From Cohnella candidum (GTDB lineage: Bacteria; Bacillota; Bacilli; Paenibacillales; Paenibacillaceae): a stretch of DNA of 64,000 nucleotides. Positions 42,896 through 52,147 of the stretch are shown piece by piece. Each line of letters opens with the position of its first letter. Position 1 is the first letter of the stretch. Below the pieces are notes generated by a model that saw only the letters and a program-made list of their open reading frames with translations, did no database searches and was not told where the DNA came from. Location of the stretch: NCBI RefSeq assembly GCF_003713065.1, contig NZ_CP033433.1, forward strand, positions 434,001 to 498,000, given 5' to 3'. A program made the position numbers and the translations under genes.

Positions 42896-43120
42896 TTAGC
42901 GGTTTGCACCGAATTGACCGGCAAGTTGTTGTTCGGCGATTTGGACCAGTTGACGGGTGATGTTACCCCCGATACGGCCGGCGTCTCTTGTAAGGATGTT
43001 ACCGTAGTAGCCGTCCTGCGAAAGGGTTACGCCCAGGGATTGAGCTACTTCATATTTCATTTGGTCCAGGGCTTGGTTCGCTTGGGGAACGACCAGTTGG
43101 TTGCTGCGGCGGTTGCTCAT
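42896..43120 (-). CDS. Alpha/beta-type small acid-soluble spore protein
   Basis: Spore-core DNA-binding protein of 74 residues that protects DNA in dormant spores. Hallmarks: NQLVVPQANQALDQMKYEVAQSLG, the germination-protease cleavage region around the first conserved Glu, GGNITRQLV in the second half, and the C-terminal helix. ATG 43120 has AAGGAGG 7 bases upstream; the GTG three codons earlier overlaps that site and cannot be the start. A forespore sigma-G promoter is expected but was not seen clearly. Confidence 0.95.
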   Translation of the reverse strand: MSNRRSNQLVVPQANQALDQMKYEVAQSLGVTLSQDGYYGNILTRDAGRIGGNITRQLVQIAEQQLAGQFGANR

Positions 43121-43239
43121 GATCTTCACCTCCTTGCGGTTGGTAATCGTATTGTGTCCGTTTCCTCAGGTTTCATGATAGGAGAATGTTGGAATTAAAA
43201 TCTTTTTTTCGAGCTTGCGAAAGGGGTCCCTTCCGAATC

Positions 43240-43701
43240 ATGAAATGTCCGTACTGCGACTACAACGGAACCAAAGTGCTCGACTCCAGGCCGGCCAACG
43301 ACAATAAGTCGATCCGCCGCCGCCGCGAGTGCGAGAAGTGCAACCGTCGCTTCACGACGTTCGAGACCGTGGAAGAAACGCCTTTGGTCGTGATCAAGAA
43401 GGATGGCAGCCGCGAAGAGTTCAGCCGGGACAAGGTCCTGCGCGGGCTGCTCCGAGCCTGCGAGAAACGCCCCGTTTCCGTTGGGCAGCTGGAGGTCATC
43501 GTTTCCGACGTCGAACGCGAAGTCCGCAACACGGCCCTCGCGGAAGTCGAGAGCCGCGTCATCGGGGAGCTCGTGATGGAAATGCTGTATCCCGTCGACG
43601 AAGTGGCTTACGTCCGTTTTGCGTCGGTGTACAGGCAGTTCAAGGACATCAACATGTTCCTGAAGGAACTGAACGGACTCATCAGCAAACACGGCATGTG
43701 A
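43240..43701 (+). CDS. nrdR: Transcriptional repressor NrdR
   Basis: Repressor of ribonucleotide reductase genes, 153 residues. A zinc ribbon (MKCPYC and [12 protein letters not shown], four Cys) is followed by an ATP-cone (about 47-140; [31 protein letters not shown]). The RRRRECEKC pattern is nearly invariant. Start at MKCPYC by family comparison. In Bacillus the gene (ytcG) also lies near polA-coaE. Confidence 0.96.
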   Translation: MKCPYCDYNGTKVLDSRPANDNKSIRRRRECEKCNRRFTTFETVEETPLVVIKKDGSREEFSRDKVLRGLLRACEKRPVSVGQLEVIVSDVEREVRNTALAEVESRVIGELVMEMLYPVDEVAYVRFASVYRQFKDINMFLKELNGLISKHGM

Positions 43702-43763
43702 ATCCATCCGCCGAGTTAGGATTGCCGATCGTCGATACATTCATGCGAATTGATCAAATCCTA

Positions 43764-43792
43764 TTGACCGGAGCGGAATGAACTGATATCGT
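43764..43792 (+). promoter_or_regulatory. Promoter of the riboswitch transcript
   Basis: TTGACC (43764-43769), 17 bp, TATCGT (43787-43792). The predicted transcript begins near 43800, just before the riboswitch. Confidence 0.5.
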
Positions 43793-43810
43793 ACGGATAT
43801 AAGCGCATAA

Positions 43811-43903
43811 ACCCGCTGATAAAGGCAAACTTGCCGAAAGGCAAGGACGCAAAGCTATGGGTCTAATGTTCCTCGGGACGATGACTGCCAAGCCGCCAAA
43901 GGG
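43811..43903 (+). promoter_or_regulatory. Cyclic di-GMP-I riboswitch (GEMM)
   Basis: The GEMM aptamer core is clear: AAAGGCAAAC, a stem CTTGCC-GAAA-GGCAAG with its GNRA tetraloop, GGACGCAAAGC, TATGGGTCTAA and GACTGCCAAGCC. This is the c-di-GMP-I consensus, which folds around one ligand with tetraloop-receptor docking. A terminator begins 11 bases after it, and GGGGTG...CACCC (43900-43918) could pair alternatively and block that terminator. The controlled gene is the 57-residue ORF downstream. A variant sensing cGAMP instead cannot be ruled out by eye. Confidence 0.9.
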
Positions 43904-43913
43904 GTGTTTCCTC

Positions 43914-43945
43914 ACCCTCATTGGCTTCCGATGAAGGGTTTTTTA
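43914..43945 (+). terminator. Terminator in the riboswitch expression platform
   Basis: ACCCT-CATTGG (43914-43924) pairs with CCGATG-A-AGGGT (43928-43939), one bulged A, CTT loop and six T. It lies directly between aptamer and ORF and is the likely ligand-controlled switch. Confidence 0.85.
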
Positions 43946-43972
43946 TCGTTAAAACACGATAGGGGGAAAACA

Positions 43973-44146
43973 ATGCGTTCTTACATGATGCCGAGCGCCA
44001 ACGGAGGCGTAGACACCTTAAGCGATCGCGAGCTGGAAGAGCTCGTTTACGACATCGTGGAAAACATGGCCGAACAAGATATCCGCGAGCTGTGCCTCGC
44101 GCTCGAGATGATTTGCTGCCATATGCGGCCGGCCGTTTATCATTGA
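43973..44146 (+). CDS. 57-residue protein under c-di-GMP riboswitch control
   Basis: Small protein of unknown function. After a short polar start (MRSYMMPSANGG), residues 13-50 form probably two amphipathic helices (TLSDRELEELVYDIVENMAEQDIRELCLALE); the C-terminus has a CC pair and ends HMRPAVYH. AGGGGG lies about 7 bases before the ATG. It has no signal peptide or membrane segment. It is a single-gene transcript: riboswitch in front, strong terminator 17 bp behind. The acidic, helical shape suggests a protein-protein adaptor, but this is only inference. Confidence 0.75.
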   Translation: MRSYMMPSANGGVDTLSDRELEELVYDIVENMAEQDIRELCLALEMICCHMRPAVYH

Positions 44147-44162
44147 TTTCGATTCCGATTCC

Positions 44163-44193
44163 GATGCAGCGAATACTCGTTGCATCTTTTTTT
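44163..44193 (+). terminator. Terminator after the riboswitch ORF
   Basis: GATGCAGCGA (44163-44172) pairs with TCGTTGCATC (44177-44186), 10 bp with one G-T, 4-base loop, seven T. Confidence 0.93.
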
Positions 44194-44327
44194 GTTGCGA
44201 TAAGCCGAGCCAACTTCCTTCATGGAGAGTTATCGATGTTGAGTTTTCGTTATTTCATCCGAATCCCGGGTTCTATATGCTGAAAATAGAAAGCGCATCC
44301 AATATGATCCAAAACGGAGGGTTAAGG

Positions 44328-45707
44328 ATGAATTTGTTGCAAAGACGGCTGAGCGCCGGACTCGCCATCGTGATGACAGTCGCGATGCTAGCCGGATGCT
44401 CAGGCAAATCGGGCGGCGGCTCGGCAGAAAGCACTATGAAGGCGGAACCGTCCGCTAAAGCGAGCGCGAGCCCCTCGAGCGGACAGGCGGCGCCTTCCGC
44501 CAAGCCATTCGAAGGCAAGACGATTAATCTGGTCACCGCCAACCATCCATGGGCCGACGCCATCAAACCGCTGATACCGGATTTCGAGGCGGCAACGGGG
44601 ATGAAGGTCAACGTACAAGGTTATTTCGAAGACCAGCTGACCCAAAAACTGACGGTTCAATTCACCGCGGGTTCCGAAACGCCGGACGTTTTCATGTATC
44701 GCCCTTTGCAGGAAGGCAAGCTGTTTTTCAAAAACGGCTGGCTGCAGGCGCTGGATGATTACGTGAACAAAGATCCCGCATACGATTTCGCCGACATTTC
44801 CAAATCCGCAATCGGGACGGCCACGGTCGACGGCAAACTCGCCGGCATCCCCATTATCTCGGAACAGGAAATTTTGTATTATCGCAAAGACCTGCTGGAG
44901 GCTGCGGGCATTCCGGTTCCGAAAACGATCGATGAGTTGGTCGCCGCGGCGAAGAAGCTTCATGATCCCGGTAAGGAGATGTATGGATTCGTTGCCCGCG
45001 GGCAGCGTTCGCCGCTCGTCACGCAGGTGTCCTCGTTCCTGTACTCGGAAGGCGGAGACTTCATGAACGGAGACAAGGCTTCGATTAACACGCCGGAAGC
45101 GTTAAAGGCCTTCACGACGTACGGCACGCTTCTGAAAGACTACGGCCCTCCCGGTGTTCTGAATATGTCCTGGCCGCAAGCGTTCGGCATTTTCGGCCAA
45201 GGGAAGGTCGCTTTCCTCACGGACGCGAATTCGCTTTACAAGAACGCTACGGATCCGTCCAAGTCCCAAGTGGCCGACAAGGTGGGTTTTGCACCGTTTC
45301 CGGCGGGTGCCGCGGGATCCAAGCCGTATAACATCACCTCGTGGGGATTAGCCATCAATGCCAAATCCGTCGACAAAGACGCGGCTTGGGCATTCATCCA
45401 GTGGGCAACCAGCAAAGAAATCGTGCTGAAAACCCAGGAGAAAGGCAACCCGGGAGCGCGCACTTCCGTCTGGGACAACCCCCAAGGAACGACGGGATTT
45501 CCGCCGGAACTGGTGGCCGTCATCAAGGAAAGCGTGAAAGGCGGCATCGACCACGATCGTCCCACCGTCATCAACGTCGGGGAAGCGCGCGACGCGGTAG
45601 GCGAAATCGTGCAGAAGATCATTACCGGCGAAACGAACGTGCAGCCCGTCGCGGATAAAGCGAACGAAGCGCTGCAGGCGGTCATCGATAAGGACAAAAA
45701 CAAATAA
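44328..45707 (+). CDS. Sugar ABC transporter substrate-binding lipoprotein
   Basis: Extracellular solute-binding protein (family 1), 459 residues. Signal peptide with lipobox MLAGC, Ser-rich tether, then INLVTANHPWADAIKPLIPDFEAATGMKVNVQ and the typical SEQEILYYRKDLLEAAGI, SWGLAINAKS and AWAFIQWATSKE segments. GGAGGG precedes the ATG. It is the first gene of an operon with two permeases, a YesM/YesN pair and galactonate dehydratase, so the ligand may be a galactose- or galactonate-containing sugar. No ATPase gene is in the window; such systems often share MsmX. A hairpin between it and the permeases probably lowers downstream expression. Confidence 0.9.
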   Translation: MNLLQRRLSAGLAIVMTVAMLAGCSGKSGGGSAESTMKAEPSAKASASPSSGQAAPSAKPFEGKTINLVTANHPWADAIKPLIPDFEAATGMKVNVQGYFEDQLTQKLTVQFTAGSETPDVFMYRPLQEGKLFFKNGWLQALDDYVNKDPAYDFADISKSAIGTATVDGKLAGIPIISEQEILYYRKDLLEAAGIPVPKTIDELVAAAKKLHDPGKEMYGFVARGQRSPLVTQVSSFLYSEGGDFMNGDKASINTPEALKAFTTYGTLLKDYGPPGVLNMSWPQAFGIFGQGKVAFLTDANSLYKNATDPSKSQVADKVGFAPFPAGAAGSKPYNITSWGLAINAKSVDKDAAWAFIQWATSKEIVLKTQEKGNPGARTSVWDNPQGTTGFPPELVAVIKESVKGGIDHDRPTVINVGEARDAVGEIVQKIITGETNVQPVADKANEALQAVIDKDKNK

Positions 45708-45719
45708 AAGCCGAACGGT

Positions 45720-45746
45720 CAAAAGGGTCATTCCATGGCCCTTTTG
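45720..45746 (+). terminator. Hairpin between binding-protein and permease genes
   Basis: CAAAAGGG (45720-45727) pairs with CCCTTTTG (45739-45746), and outer AAGCC/GGCTT can extend it. The position is typical of a partial terminator or mRNA stabiliser that makes binding protein more abundant than permease. Confidence 0.65.
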
Positions 45747-45784
45747 GCTTATACGGCAACGGCGAAGAGAGGAAGGAGAGTCCC

Positions 45785-46669
45785 ATGCCCTACAACTGGT
45801 TCGACCGAAACCTGAAATGGATTTACGTGCTTCCGGCGGTGGCATTCGTGCTCGTGATGATGCTGTTTCCGATTCTGTATACCGTCCGCATCAGTTTTTA
45901 CGAATGGAGCATGTCCGCGATTACCCCGCCCAAATGGGTTGGGCTCGATAATTACGCAGCCTTGCTGAAGGAGAGCAGATTCTGGCACGCGGCCGGTTCG
46001 ACCTTGTATTTCACGGTTGTCGCTCTCGCGGTCGAAGTCGTGCTGGGCGTCGCGATCGCGCTGCTGCTCTCGCGCGAATTCCGCGGCAAAAACCTGGTCA
46101 AGACGGTATTCTTGCTCCCGATGGTGGCGACGCCCGTCGCGATGGGGCTTGTCTGGCTGTTGATCTACGAGCCGACGATCGGCGCGGCCAATTTGATGCT
46201 CAAAGCCATCGGGTTAAAACCGATGCTCTGGCTCGGCTCTCCGGCCCAAGCGATCCCTTCTCTGATCATCGTTGACGTATGGCAGTGGACGCCGATGATT
46301 TCCCTCATCGTCATGGCGGGATTGGCCACGATTCCGAGAGAGCCTTACGAGGCTGCGGACGTGGACGGCGCCGGCAGATGGAAGAAGTTTGCGTCCATTA
46401 CGCTTCCGTTGCTGCGACCGACGATCCTGGTCGCCGCCATGCTGCGGCTGATCGACGTGCTCAAAACCTTCGACATCATCTACGCCACCACGCAGGGCGG
46501 TCCGGATCTTGCCACGGAGACGCTGAATATTTACGGTTACGTGCTCGGCTTTCAATATTTCAAGCTCGGCATGGCGTCTTCCCTGCTGGTCCTTTTCTTC
46601 GCGTTGGTGATGGGACTGACGCTCGTGATGATCTGGATGCGCAAAAGAATGGAGGCCCAGTATGACTAA
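45785..46669 (+). CDS. Sugar ABC transporter permease (MalF type)
   Basis: Inner permease of 294 residues with six helices. The coupling motif reads EPYEAADVDGAGRWKKFASITLPLL, the EAA---G loop of carbohydrate importers. GAGAGGAAGGAGAG precedes the ATG. Its end overlaps the next permease by 8 bp. Confidence 0.92.
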   Translation: MPYNWFDRNLKWIYVLPAVAFVLVMMLFPILYTVRISFYEWSMSAITPPKWVGLDNYAALLKESRFWHAAGSTLYFTVVALAVEVVLGVAIALLLSREFRGKNLVKTVFLLPMVATPVAMGLVWLLIYEPTIGAANLMLKAIGLKPMLWLGSPAQAIPSLIIVDVWQWTPMISLIVMAGLATIPREPYEAADVDGAGRWKKFASITLPLLRPTILVAAMLRLIDVLKTFDIIYATTQGGPDLATETLNIYGYVLGFQYFKLGMASSLLVLFFALVMGLTLVMIWMRKRMEAQYD

Positions 46670-47480
46670 ACGCAACAAGACGGCACGGCTCATCATGGGC
46701 GTTTTAACGGCTGCGGTGCTGCTCGCGTTTGCCTTTCCGTTCCTTTGGATGCTGCTCGCTTCTTTCAAGACGCAGTCCCAAATCATGTCCACGGGCCAGC
46801 TCTTCGCATTCAAGCCGACAACGCATAATTACGCGAGCGTGTTCGAAGAGTACGATTTTCTCGGTTATATCCTAAACAGTCTCGTCGTAGGTCTCGGTTC
46901 GACGGTGCTCGCGCTGCTGCTCGGCCTCCCTGCCGCATATGCCATCGCGAGGCATCATCTTCACAAGCTCGGATTGGTCATTCTCGTCGCCCGGATCATT
47001 CCCGGCATTACGTTCTTGATCCCATGGTTCATTCTTTTCTCGAAAATCAAACTGGTGGACACTTATACGGCCTTGATACTCAGCCACATGCTGGTGGGAC
47101 TGCCGTTTATCATTTGGATCATGATTTCCTTCTTCGAGGCGTTGCCTAAAGAAATCGAGGAAGCCGGCCTGATCGACGGCTGTACGCATCATCAAGTGTT
47201 CATGCGCGTTATCCTCCCGATCTCCGGTCCCGGGGTCATCACTTCATCCTTGCTTTCTTTCATTTTTTCTTGGAACAATTTCATGTTCTCGATCATTCTG
47301 TCCGGGGACAAGACGAAGCCGCTTCCGGTAGCGGTCTTCAACTTCATGTCCTACTCGGAAATCAACTGGGGCGCGTTAATGGCGGCGGCATGCGTCATTA
47401 CGTTGCCCGTGCTGGTCATCGCGCTTCTCGCTCAGCGATATGTCGTCAACGGTCTAGCCGCCGGAGCCGTCAAAGGTTAA
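46662..47480 (+). CDS. Sugar ABC transporter permease (MalG type)
   Basis: Second permease, 272 residues, six helices. The EAA loop is KEIEEAGLIDGCTHHQVFMRVILP and the C-terminus ends GLAAGAVKG, as usual for MalG-type subunits. The start overlaps the upstream permease gene; the next gene begins 51 bp downstream without a terminator. Confidence 0.92.
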   Translation: MTKRNKTARLIMGVLTAAVLLAFAFPFLWMLLASFKTQSQIMSTGQLFAFKPTTHNYASVFEEYDFLGYILNSLVVGLGSTVLALLLGLPAAYAIARHHLHKLGLVILVARIIPGITFLIPWFILFSKIKLVDTYTALILSHMLVGLPFIIWIMISFFEALPKEIEEAGLIDGCTHHQVFMRVILPISGPGVITSSLLSFIFSWNNFMFSIILSGDKTKPLPVAVFNFMSYSEINWGALMAAACVITLPVLVIALLAQRYVVNGLAAGAVKG

Positions 47481-47531
47481 AATGTAACCGTTGCCAAGAT
47501 GGCATATACGCGCGCGGGAAGGTGACCGGCA

Positions 47532-49322
47532 ATGAAGTACAGACTGAACATTTTCAATAAAATCCTGACCCTGGTCGTGCTTCTGTTGGCGCCTATCTTG
47601 CTGCTGTACAGCTATTCCAACCGTACGGCCAATCAGGTCATCCAAGAGGAGATCCAATCCTCCAATTTGAATCGGCTATCCTTTTTTCTATACCAAATCG
47701 ATTCCGCGATCGAGAATCTATCGATGTTCCCGGTCATCTTGAGCCTGGATCCCCATATCAATGACTTCGTCGAGCAGGAGGAGCATCGATCGGCGGAATC
47801 GCTGAAGGCGGAATCCCGAGTCGTGGACAAACTTGGCCTGCAGAGCGTGTCGAGCAGCTGGTCCAACGATTTGTCGCTGTTTCTCCCCCGCGACCGGAAG
47901 GTGATTTCGACCAACATATTTCTGCACGGAGCCGCGAGGCAAGGCACGTGGAGGGACCGCATTCATTCGTCGTGGACGTTCGAAACCGATGCCTCGCGAG
48001 GACAGCCTGTCGGATCCTTCATTCGCGAAATCGGGGAGCCGACGAGAGCCGTTTCTTTCTCCGAGGCGAACGCGGTTTTTCAAATTCGCTTTCCGGTACA
48101 AAACATCAGCGATCTGCTCGACGTTTCGAAGAAGGACAAACAAAGCGATCCGTTTTTATACCATCCCGGTTTCGATCCGATTGGAAACAGCACTTCGGCG
48201 AAACGGACCGTTCGCGAGATCGCCGACAGGTTGGGCCGAGGTACGCTGCCGGATACCGGCCAATTGCGCATGGTGGCGGACGGTCAGCAGGTGCTCGTAA
48301 GCTACGTGAAGTCGCGCCAATTGGGATGGTACCTTGTCGACTATGTACCGGAGCAGCGCATATTGTCTCCCATCGCGAAATCAAGAAACCTGTTTTACGT
48401 TTCGGTAGCCCTGTTGCTCGGGATGAGCGTGCTTGCCTCTTTCCTGCTCTACCGGAACGTGCAGATTCCGATTAAAAATATCATCCGCAGCCTCCAACGG
48501 ATGAAGCGGGGAGACTTATCCGCGCGCATCCGCTACCGATCCAAAAACGAATTCCAGTTTCTGATCCAGCGATTCAACGAAATGGCGGAGCAGATCCAGA
48601 AACTGGTCGAGGTCGTTTATGCGGAGAGAATCAGTTCTCGGGAAGCCGCCTTAAAGCAATTGCAATCGCAGATCAATCCCCATTTCCTGTACAACTCTCT
48701 CTTCTTCATGATCAACTCCGCTAAAATCGAGGACAGCGAAGCGGTGATCGCAATGGGAGAAAATTTGGCGGAGTATTACCGTTATTCGACGAGAGTAGAG
48801 AACCAAACGGTGCGCCTGGGAGAGGAGCTCCATCTCGTCGAAAATTATTTGAGCATCCAGAACATGCGGATGCACCGCTTGGCATACAGGATTACCGTAC
48901 CCGACTCCATGCTCGGGGAAGAGGTTCCCCGCTTGATCCTGCAGCCGATCGTCGAGAATGCCGTCATTCACGGGGTCGAGCACCGGGAAGGCGGCGGGAC
49001 GATCTCCGTGATGGGGGAACAGGATGCGGAAGCGAACAGGTTGATCGTGGAAGACGACGGGGAAGGAATGGCCGAGATTGACCTGCAAAACCTGCGGATT
49101 AAGCTGATGCAGCCGATGTCCGAGGAAATCGGCTGCGGGGTATGGAACGTCCATCACCGCTTGAAGTACCAATTCGGCGAAAGGTCCGGCCTTACGTTCG
49201 GGCAGTCCGCCTGCGGCGGACTGCGTGTGGTGTTGGAATGGGAAAGGAAGAAGGGCGCGTCCGAACCGGTAGATGTCCATGAGGGAGGCGTCCGAAGTGG
49301 TTCAACTGTTGATCGTCGATGA
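47532..49322 (+). CDS. YesM-type sensor histidine kinase
   Basis: Membrane kinase of 596 residues. TM1 (about 11-30), a large extracellular domain (about 31-285), TM2 (about 288-308), HAMP (to about 360), and the His_kinase domain with phospho-acceptor His in QINPHFLYNSLFFMINSAK. The ATPase part has LILQPIVENAVIHGVEH and DDGEGM. It pairs with the overlapping AraC-type response regulator and probably senses the sugar brought in by the adjacent transporter. Confidence 0.92.
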   Translation: MKYRLNIFNKILTLVVLLLAPILLLYSYSNRTANQVIQEEIQSSNLNRLSFFLYQIDSAIENLSMFPVILSLDPHINDFVEQEEHRSAESLKAESRVVDKLGLQSVSSSWSNDLSLFLPRDRKVISTNIFLHGAARQGTWRDRIHSSWTFETDASRGQPVGSFIREIGEPTRAVSFSEANAVFQIRFPVQNISDLLDVSKKDKQSDPFLYHPGFDPIGNSTSAKRTVREIADRLGRGTLPDTGQLRMVADGQQVLVSYVKSRQLGWYLVDYVPEQRILSPIAKSRNLFYVSVALLLGMSVLASFLLYRNVQIPIKNIIRSLQRMKRGDLSARIRYRSKNEFQFLIQRFNEMAEQIQKLVEVVYAERISSREAALKQLQSQINPHFLYNSLFFMINSAKIEDSEAVIAMGENLAEYYRYSTRVENQTVRLGEELHLVENYLSIQNMRMHRLAYRITVPDSMLGEEVPRLILQPIVENAVIHGVEHREGGGTISVMGEQDAEANRLIVEDDGEGMAEIDLQNLRIKLMQPMSEEIGCGVWNVHHRLKYQFGERSGLTFGQSACGGLRVVLEWERKKGASEPVDVHEGGVRSGSTVDRR

Positions 49323-50913
49323 CGAGGTACACGTCGTGGAGCGGTTCTCCCAGACCGTAGATTGGAGATCGGTTGGGATCGAGCAAGTGCACAAAGCTTA
49401 CTCCGGCGCAGAAGCCTTAGCTTTGCTCGAACAGTTCTCGGTCGATATTGTCCTGACGGACATCCGGATGCCCGGCATGGACGGGCTGCAGCTCATCGGG
49501 GATATCCGCCGGCGATGGCCAAGGACCAAATGCATCCTGCTTTCCGGCTATTCGGAATTCAACTACGCCAAGGAAGCGATCTTGCACCGTACGGAAGATT
49601 ACTTGCTCAAGCCGGTGAAAGAACAAGAATTGATCGCCGCCGTAGAGAAGGTCATCCGGAAGCTTCGCTCCGAATGGGATGAGGTATTGTCCAGGCAGCG
49701 GTTGGCCTATACGCTCAAGGAAAATCTGCCGCTGCTCCGTGCCAACCTGCTTCTCGACTTGCTTCAAGGCCGAAGAATGGACGAATCGGCGCTCCGTCAG
49801 AAAATGGAGCTGCTCGGTATTTCTAGAAGCGCCGAAGACGTTTTCGAGCTCCTGATGATCCGCCCGGAGGATACTTTGGGATATGACGCCGACAGCCTTT
49901 CTCTGATGGAATACGCCATCGGCAACATCGTCGAGGAATTGTTCGGCGAAAGGTACTCCTGCTGGCAAGCCAAGGATTCGCATGATTATTTGGTCTTCGT
50001 GCTGATGGACAAGGCGCCGGCGACGCCCGCGGCCGACCCCGCGTGGTTCGAGCGCACCGCCTCCCAGTTGCAGTCTGCGGTCAGGGCTTATCTCAAAGGA
50101 AAAATATCCGTATTGGTGAGCGGCCAAGGGCGGTTTCCCCAGGAGCTTCGCGAGCTATACGACAGGTCCGTCTCTTTGTTCCGCAGACGGTTCGGCAACG
50201 CGGAGGAACTCTTAATGCGGCTCGGAGAAGCGCAGCGGATGCCGGCGGAGATCGGATCTCTGCATCGTCTGTATGAACCTCCTTCGTTGATTCATTTGCT
50301 AGAGGCCGGGCGTTGGACGGATATCGGCGAGAAGCTTCAGTGCGCATTCGCCGAGCTGGAGAGCCAATACGGCTGTTTCCCGGAGCGGCTGCTGGAGGTT
50401 TACTTCGCGATCGCGTCGGCTTACTCCTATATCTCCCATAAGAACGGAAAGCCGCTCGGCGAACTGCTAGGGGAAGACTTCGACAGGATGTCGGACGGAA
50501 AGCCGTTCCGCACCGTGAAAGGATTGAAGGAATGGTCGCTGCGCGGGCTCGAGCGGATCCGGGACGACATGGACCAGGAGACGAAGCATTCGCGCGCCGC
50601 GCTCATCAACGAAATCCGCGGCTTTATCGAACAGAACGTCTTCAAAGACGTTTCGCTGCAATCCATTTCCGAGCACGTCTACCTGCACCCGGTATATGTC
50701 TCGAAAATTTATAAGCTCGTAACCGGCGAAAATTTGAGCGACTACGTGCAGCGGGTCCGCATGGAGAAAGCGGAATTCCTGCTTAAGAACAGCGGGGTTA
50801 AAATTTACGAAATCGCGGCGCAATTGGGTTATCAGCGTCCTCATTCGTTCCATCATGCTTTCAAGAAGGCTTTCGGCATGACGCCTCAGGATTACCGGGA
50901 TCAATATTCTTGA
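49297..50913 (+). CDS. YesN-type response regulator with AraC DNA-binding domain
   Basis: Response regulator of about 538 residues: receiver ([16 protein letters not shown], phospho-Asp in [24 protein letters not shown]), long middle region, and C-terminal AraC double helix-turn-helix ([64 protein letters not shown]). GTG 49297 has GGGAGG 8 bases upstream; ATG 49273 is possible but less well placed. It overlaps the kinase gene by 26 bp. It likely activates this transport and degradation operon. Confidence 0.9.
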   Translation: MVQLLIVDDEVHVVERFSQTVDWRSVGIEQVHKAYSGAEALALLEQFSVDIVLTDIRMPGMDGLQLIGDIRRRWPRTKCILLSGYSEFNYAKEAILHRTEDYLLKPVKEQELIAAVEKVIRKLRSEWDEVLSRQRLAYTLKENLPLLRANLLLDLLQGRRMDESALRQKMELLGISRSAEDVFELLMIRPEDTLGYDADSLSLMEYAIGNIVEELFGERYSCWQAKDSHDYLVFVLMDKAPATPAADPAWFERTASQLQSAVRAYLKGKISVLVSGQGRFPQELRELYDRSVSLFRRRFGNAEELLMRLGEAQRMPAEIGSLHRLYEPPSLIHLLEAGRWTDIGEKLQCAFAELESQYGCFPERLLEVYFAIASAYSYISHKNGKPLGELLGEDFDRMSDGKPFRTVKGLKEWSLRGLERIRDDMDQETKHSRAALINEIRGFIEQNVFKDVSLQSISEHVYLHPVYVSKIYKLVTGENLSDYVQRVRMEKAEFLLKNSGVKIYEIAAQLGYQRPHSFHHAFKKAFGMTPQDYRDQYS

Positions 50914-50929
50914 AGGGGAGAAATCGCGC

Positions 50930-52078
50930 ATGAAAGTGACGAAAATGGAACTGTTTACGGTGCCGCCCAGGTGGTTGTTCTTGAAAATCGAAACGGATGA
51001 CGGCATCGTGGGCTGGGGGGAACCGGTCGTTGAAGGAAAAGCCGACACGGTCAGGGCCGCCGTCGAGGAGATGGCCGATTACGTGGTCGGCCAAGACCCG
51101 ATGAAGATCGAGGATCTGTTCCAGGTGCTTTACCGGGCCGGCTTTTACCGCGGAGGTCCCATCCTGTCGAGCGCCATCTCGGGCATCGAACAGGCACTGT
51201 GGGACATCAAGGGAAAGTACTTTGGCGCACCTATTTACGAATTGCTCGGCGGCGCCTGCCGGGACAAAACGCGGGTGTACTCATGGATCGGGGGGGACCG
51301 CCCGAGCGACGTCGGCCTGGCGGCCAAGCGTCAGGTCGAAGCCGGCTTTACCGCGGTGAAAATGAACGCGACCGAGGAGCTCCATTATATCGATTCCAAC
51401 GGTAAGCTGGATGCGGCGATCGCGCGCATCGCGGCCGTGCGCGACGCTGTCGGGAAAGACGTCGGGATCGGCATCGACTTCCACGGCCGCGTCCACAAAT
51501 CGATGGCGAAAATTCTCGCCAAGGAGCTGGAGCCGTTTAGGCCCATGTTCATTGAAGAGCCCGTCCTTCCGGAAAACAACGAAGCGCTCAGGGAGATCGC
51601 AAGGCACACGTCATGTCCGATCGCGACGGGGGAACGAATGTATACACGCTGGGGGTTCAAGGAGCTGTTGTCGCAGGGCATGGTGGATATTATCCAACCG
51701 GACGTGTCCCATGCCGGCGGGATTCTCGAAACCCGCAAAATCGCGGCCATGGCCGAAGCTTTCGACGTGGCCGTGGCTCCTCATTGCCCGCTTGGGCCGA
51801 TCGCCTTGGCGGCATGCCTCCAAATGGACGCGTGCACGCCCAATGCTTTCATTCAGGAGCAAAGCCTGGGCATCCATTATAATCAGGGGAGCGATTTATT
51901 GGATTACTTGAAGGATCCGCTCGTTTTCCGTTATCGGGACGGATTCGTGGACAATTTGACGGGACCCGGGCTCGGAATCGAAATCGATGAGGACAAAGTG
52001 CGCGAAATGGCTGCGATCGGGCATCGGTGGAGGAATCCTGTCTGGCGTCAGGAAGACGGGACGGTAGCAGAGTGGTAA
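50930..52078 (+). CDS. dgoD: D-galactonate dehydratase
   Basis: Enolase-superfamily enzyme that dehydrates D-galactonate to 2-keto-3-deoxygalactonate. The 382 residues follow E. coli DgoD almost throughout: [103 protein letters not shown] and [16 protein letters not shown]. Metal ligands Asp, Glu, Glu and the catalytic His are in place. No kinase or aldolase of the De Ley-Doudoroff route follows, so those steps must be encoded elsewhere. Confidence 0.93.
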   Translation: MKVTKMELFTVPPRWLFLKIETDDGIVGWGEPVVEGKADTVRAAVEEMADYVVGQDPMKIEDLFQVLYRAGFYRGGPILSSAISGIEQALWDIKGKYFGAPIYELLGGACRDKTRVYSWIGGDRPSDVGLAAKRQVEAGFTAVKMNATEELHYIDSNGKLDAAIARIAAVRDAVGKDVGIGIDFHGRVHKSMAKILAKELEPFRPMFIEEPVLPENNEALREIARHTSCPIATGERMYTRWGFKELLSQGMVDIIQPDVSHAGGILETRKIAAMAEAFDVAVAPHCPLGPIALAACLQMDACTPNAFIQEQSLGIHYNQGSDLLDYLKDPLVFRYRDGFVDNLTGPGLGIEIDEDKVREMAAIGHRWRNPVWRQEDGTVAEW

Positions 52079-52115
52079 GGGGAGATGCCGCGATGAGCGG
52101 CATCTCCCCCTTACC
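52074..52115. terminator. Bidirectional hairpin terminator after dgoD
   Basis: GGTAAGG-GGAGATGCCGC and GCGGCATCTCC-CCCTTACC pair over about 18 bp with one bulge and a 5-base loop. The stem includes the dgoD stop codon. It lies between convergent genes and lacks a long T-run. Confidence 0.75.
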
Positions 52116-52147
52116 ATCTCCGGCAGTCCGCCGTTAAGATATGGACG

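Noticed and set aside
43811-43903. Reading the aptamer as a cGAMP-sensing GEMM variant
   Set aside because: The distinguishing ligand-contact base cannot be assigned safely by eye; the general c-di-GMP-I call is kept.
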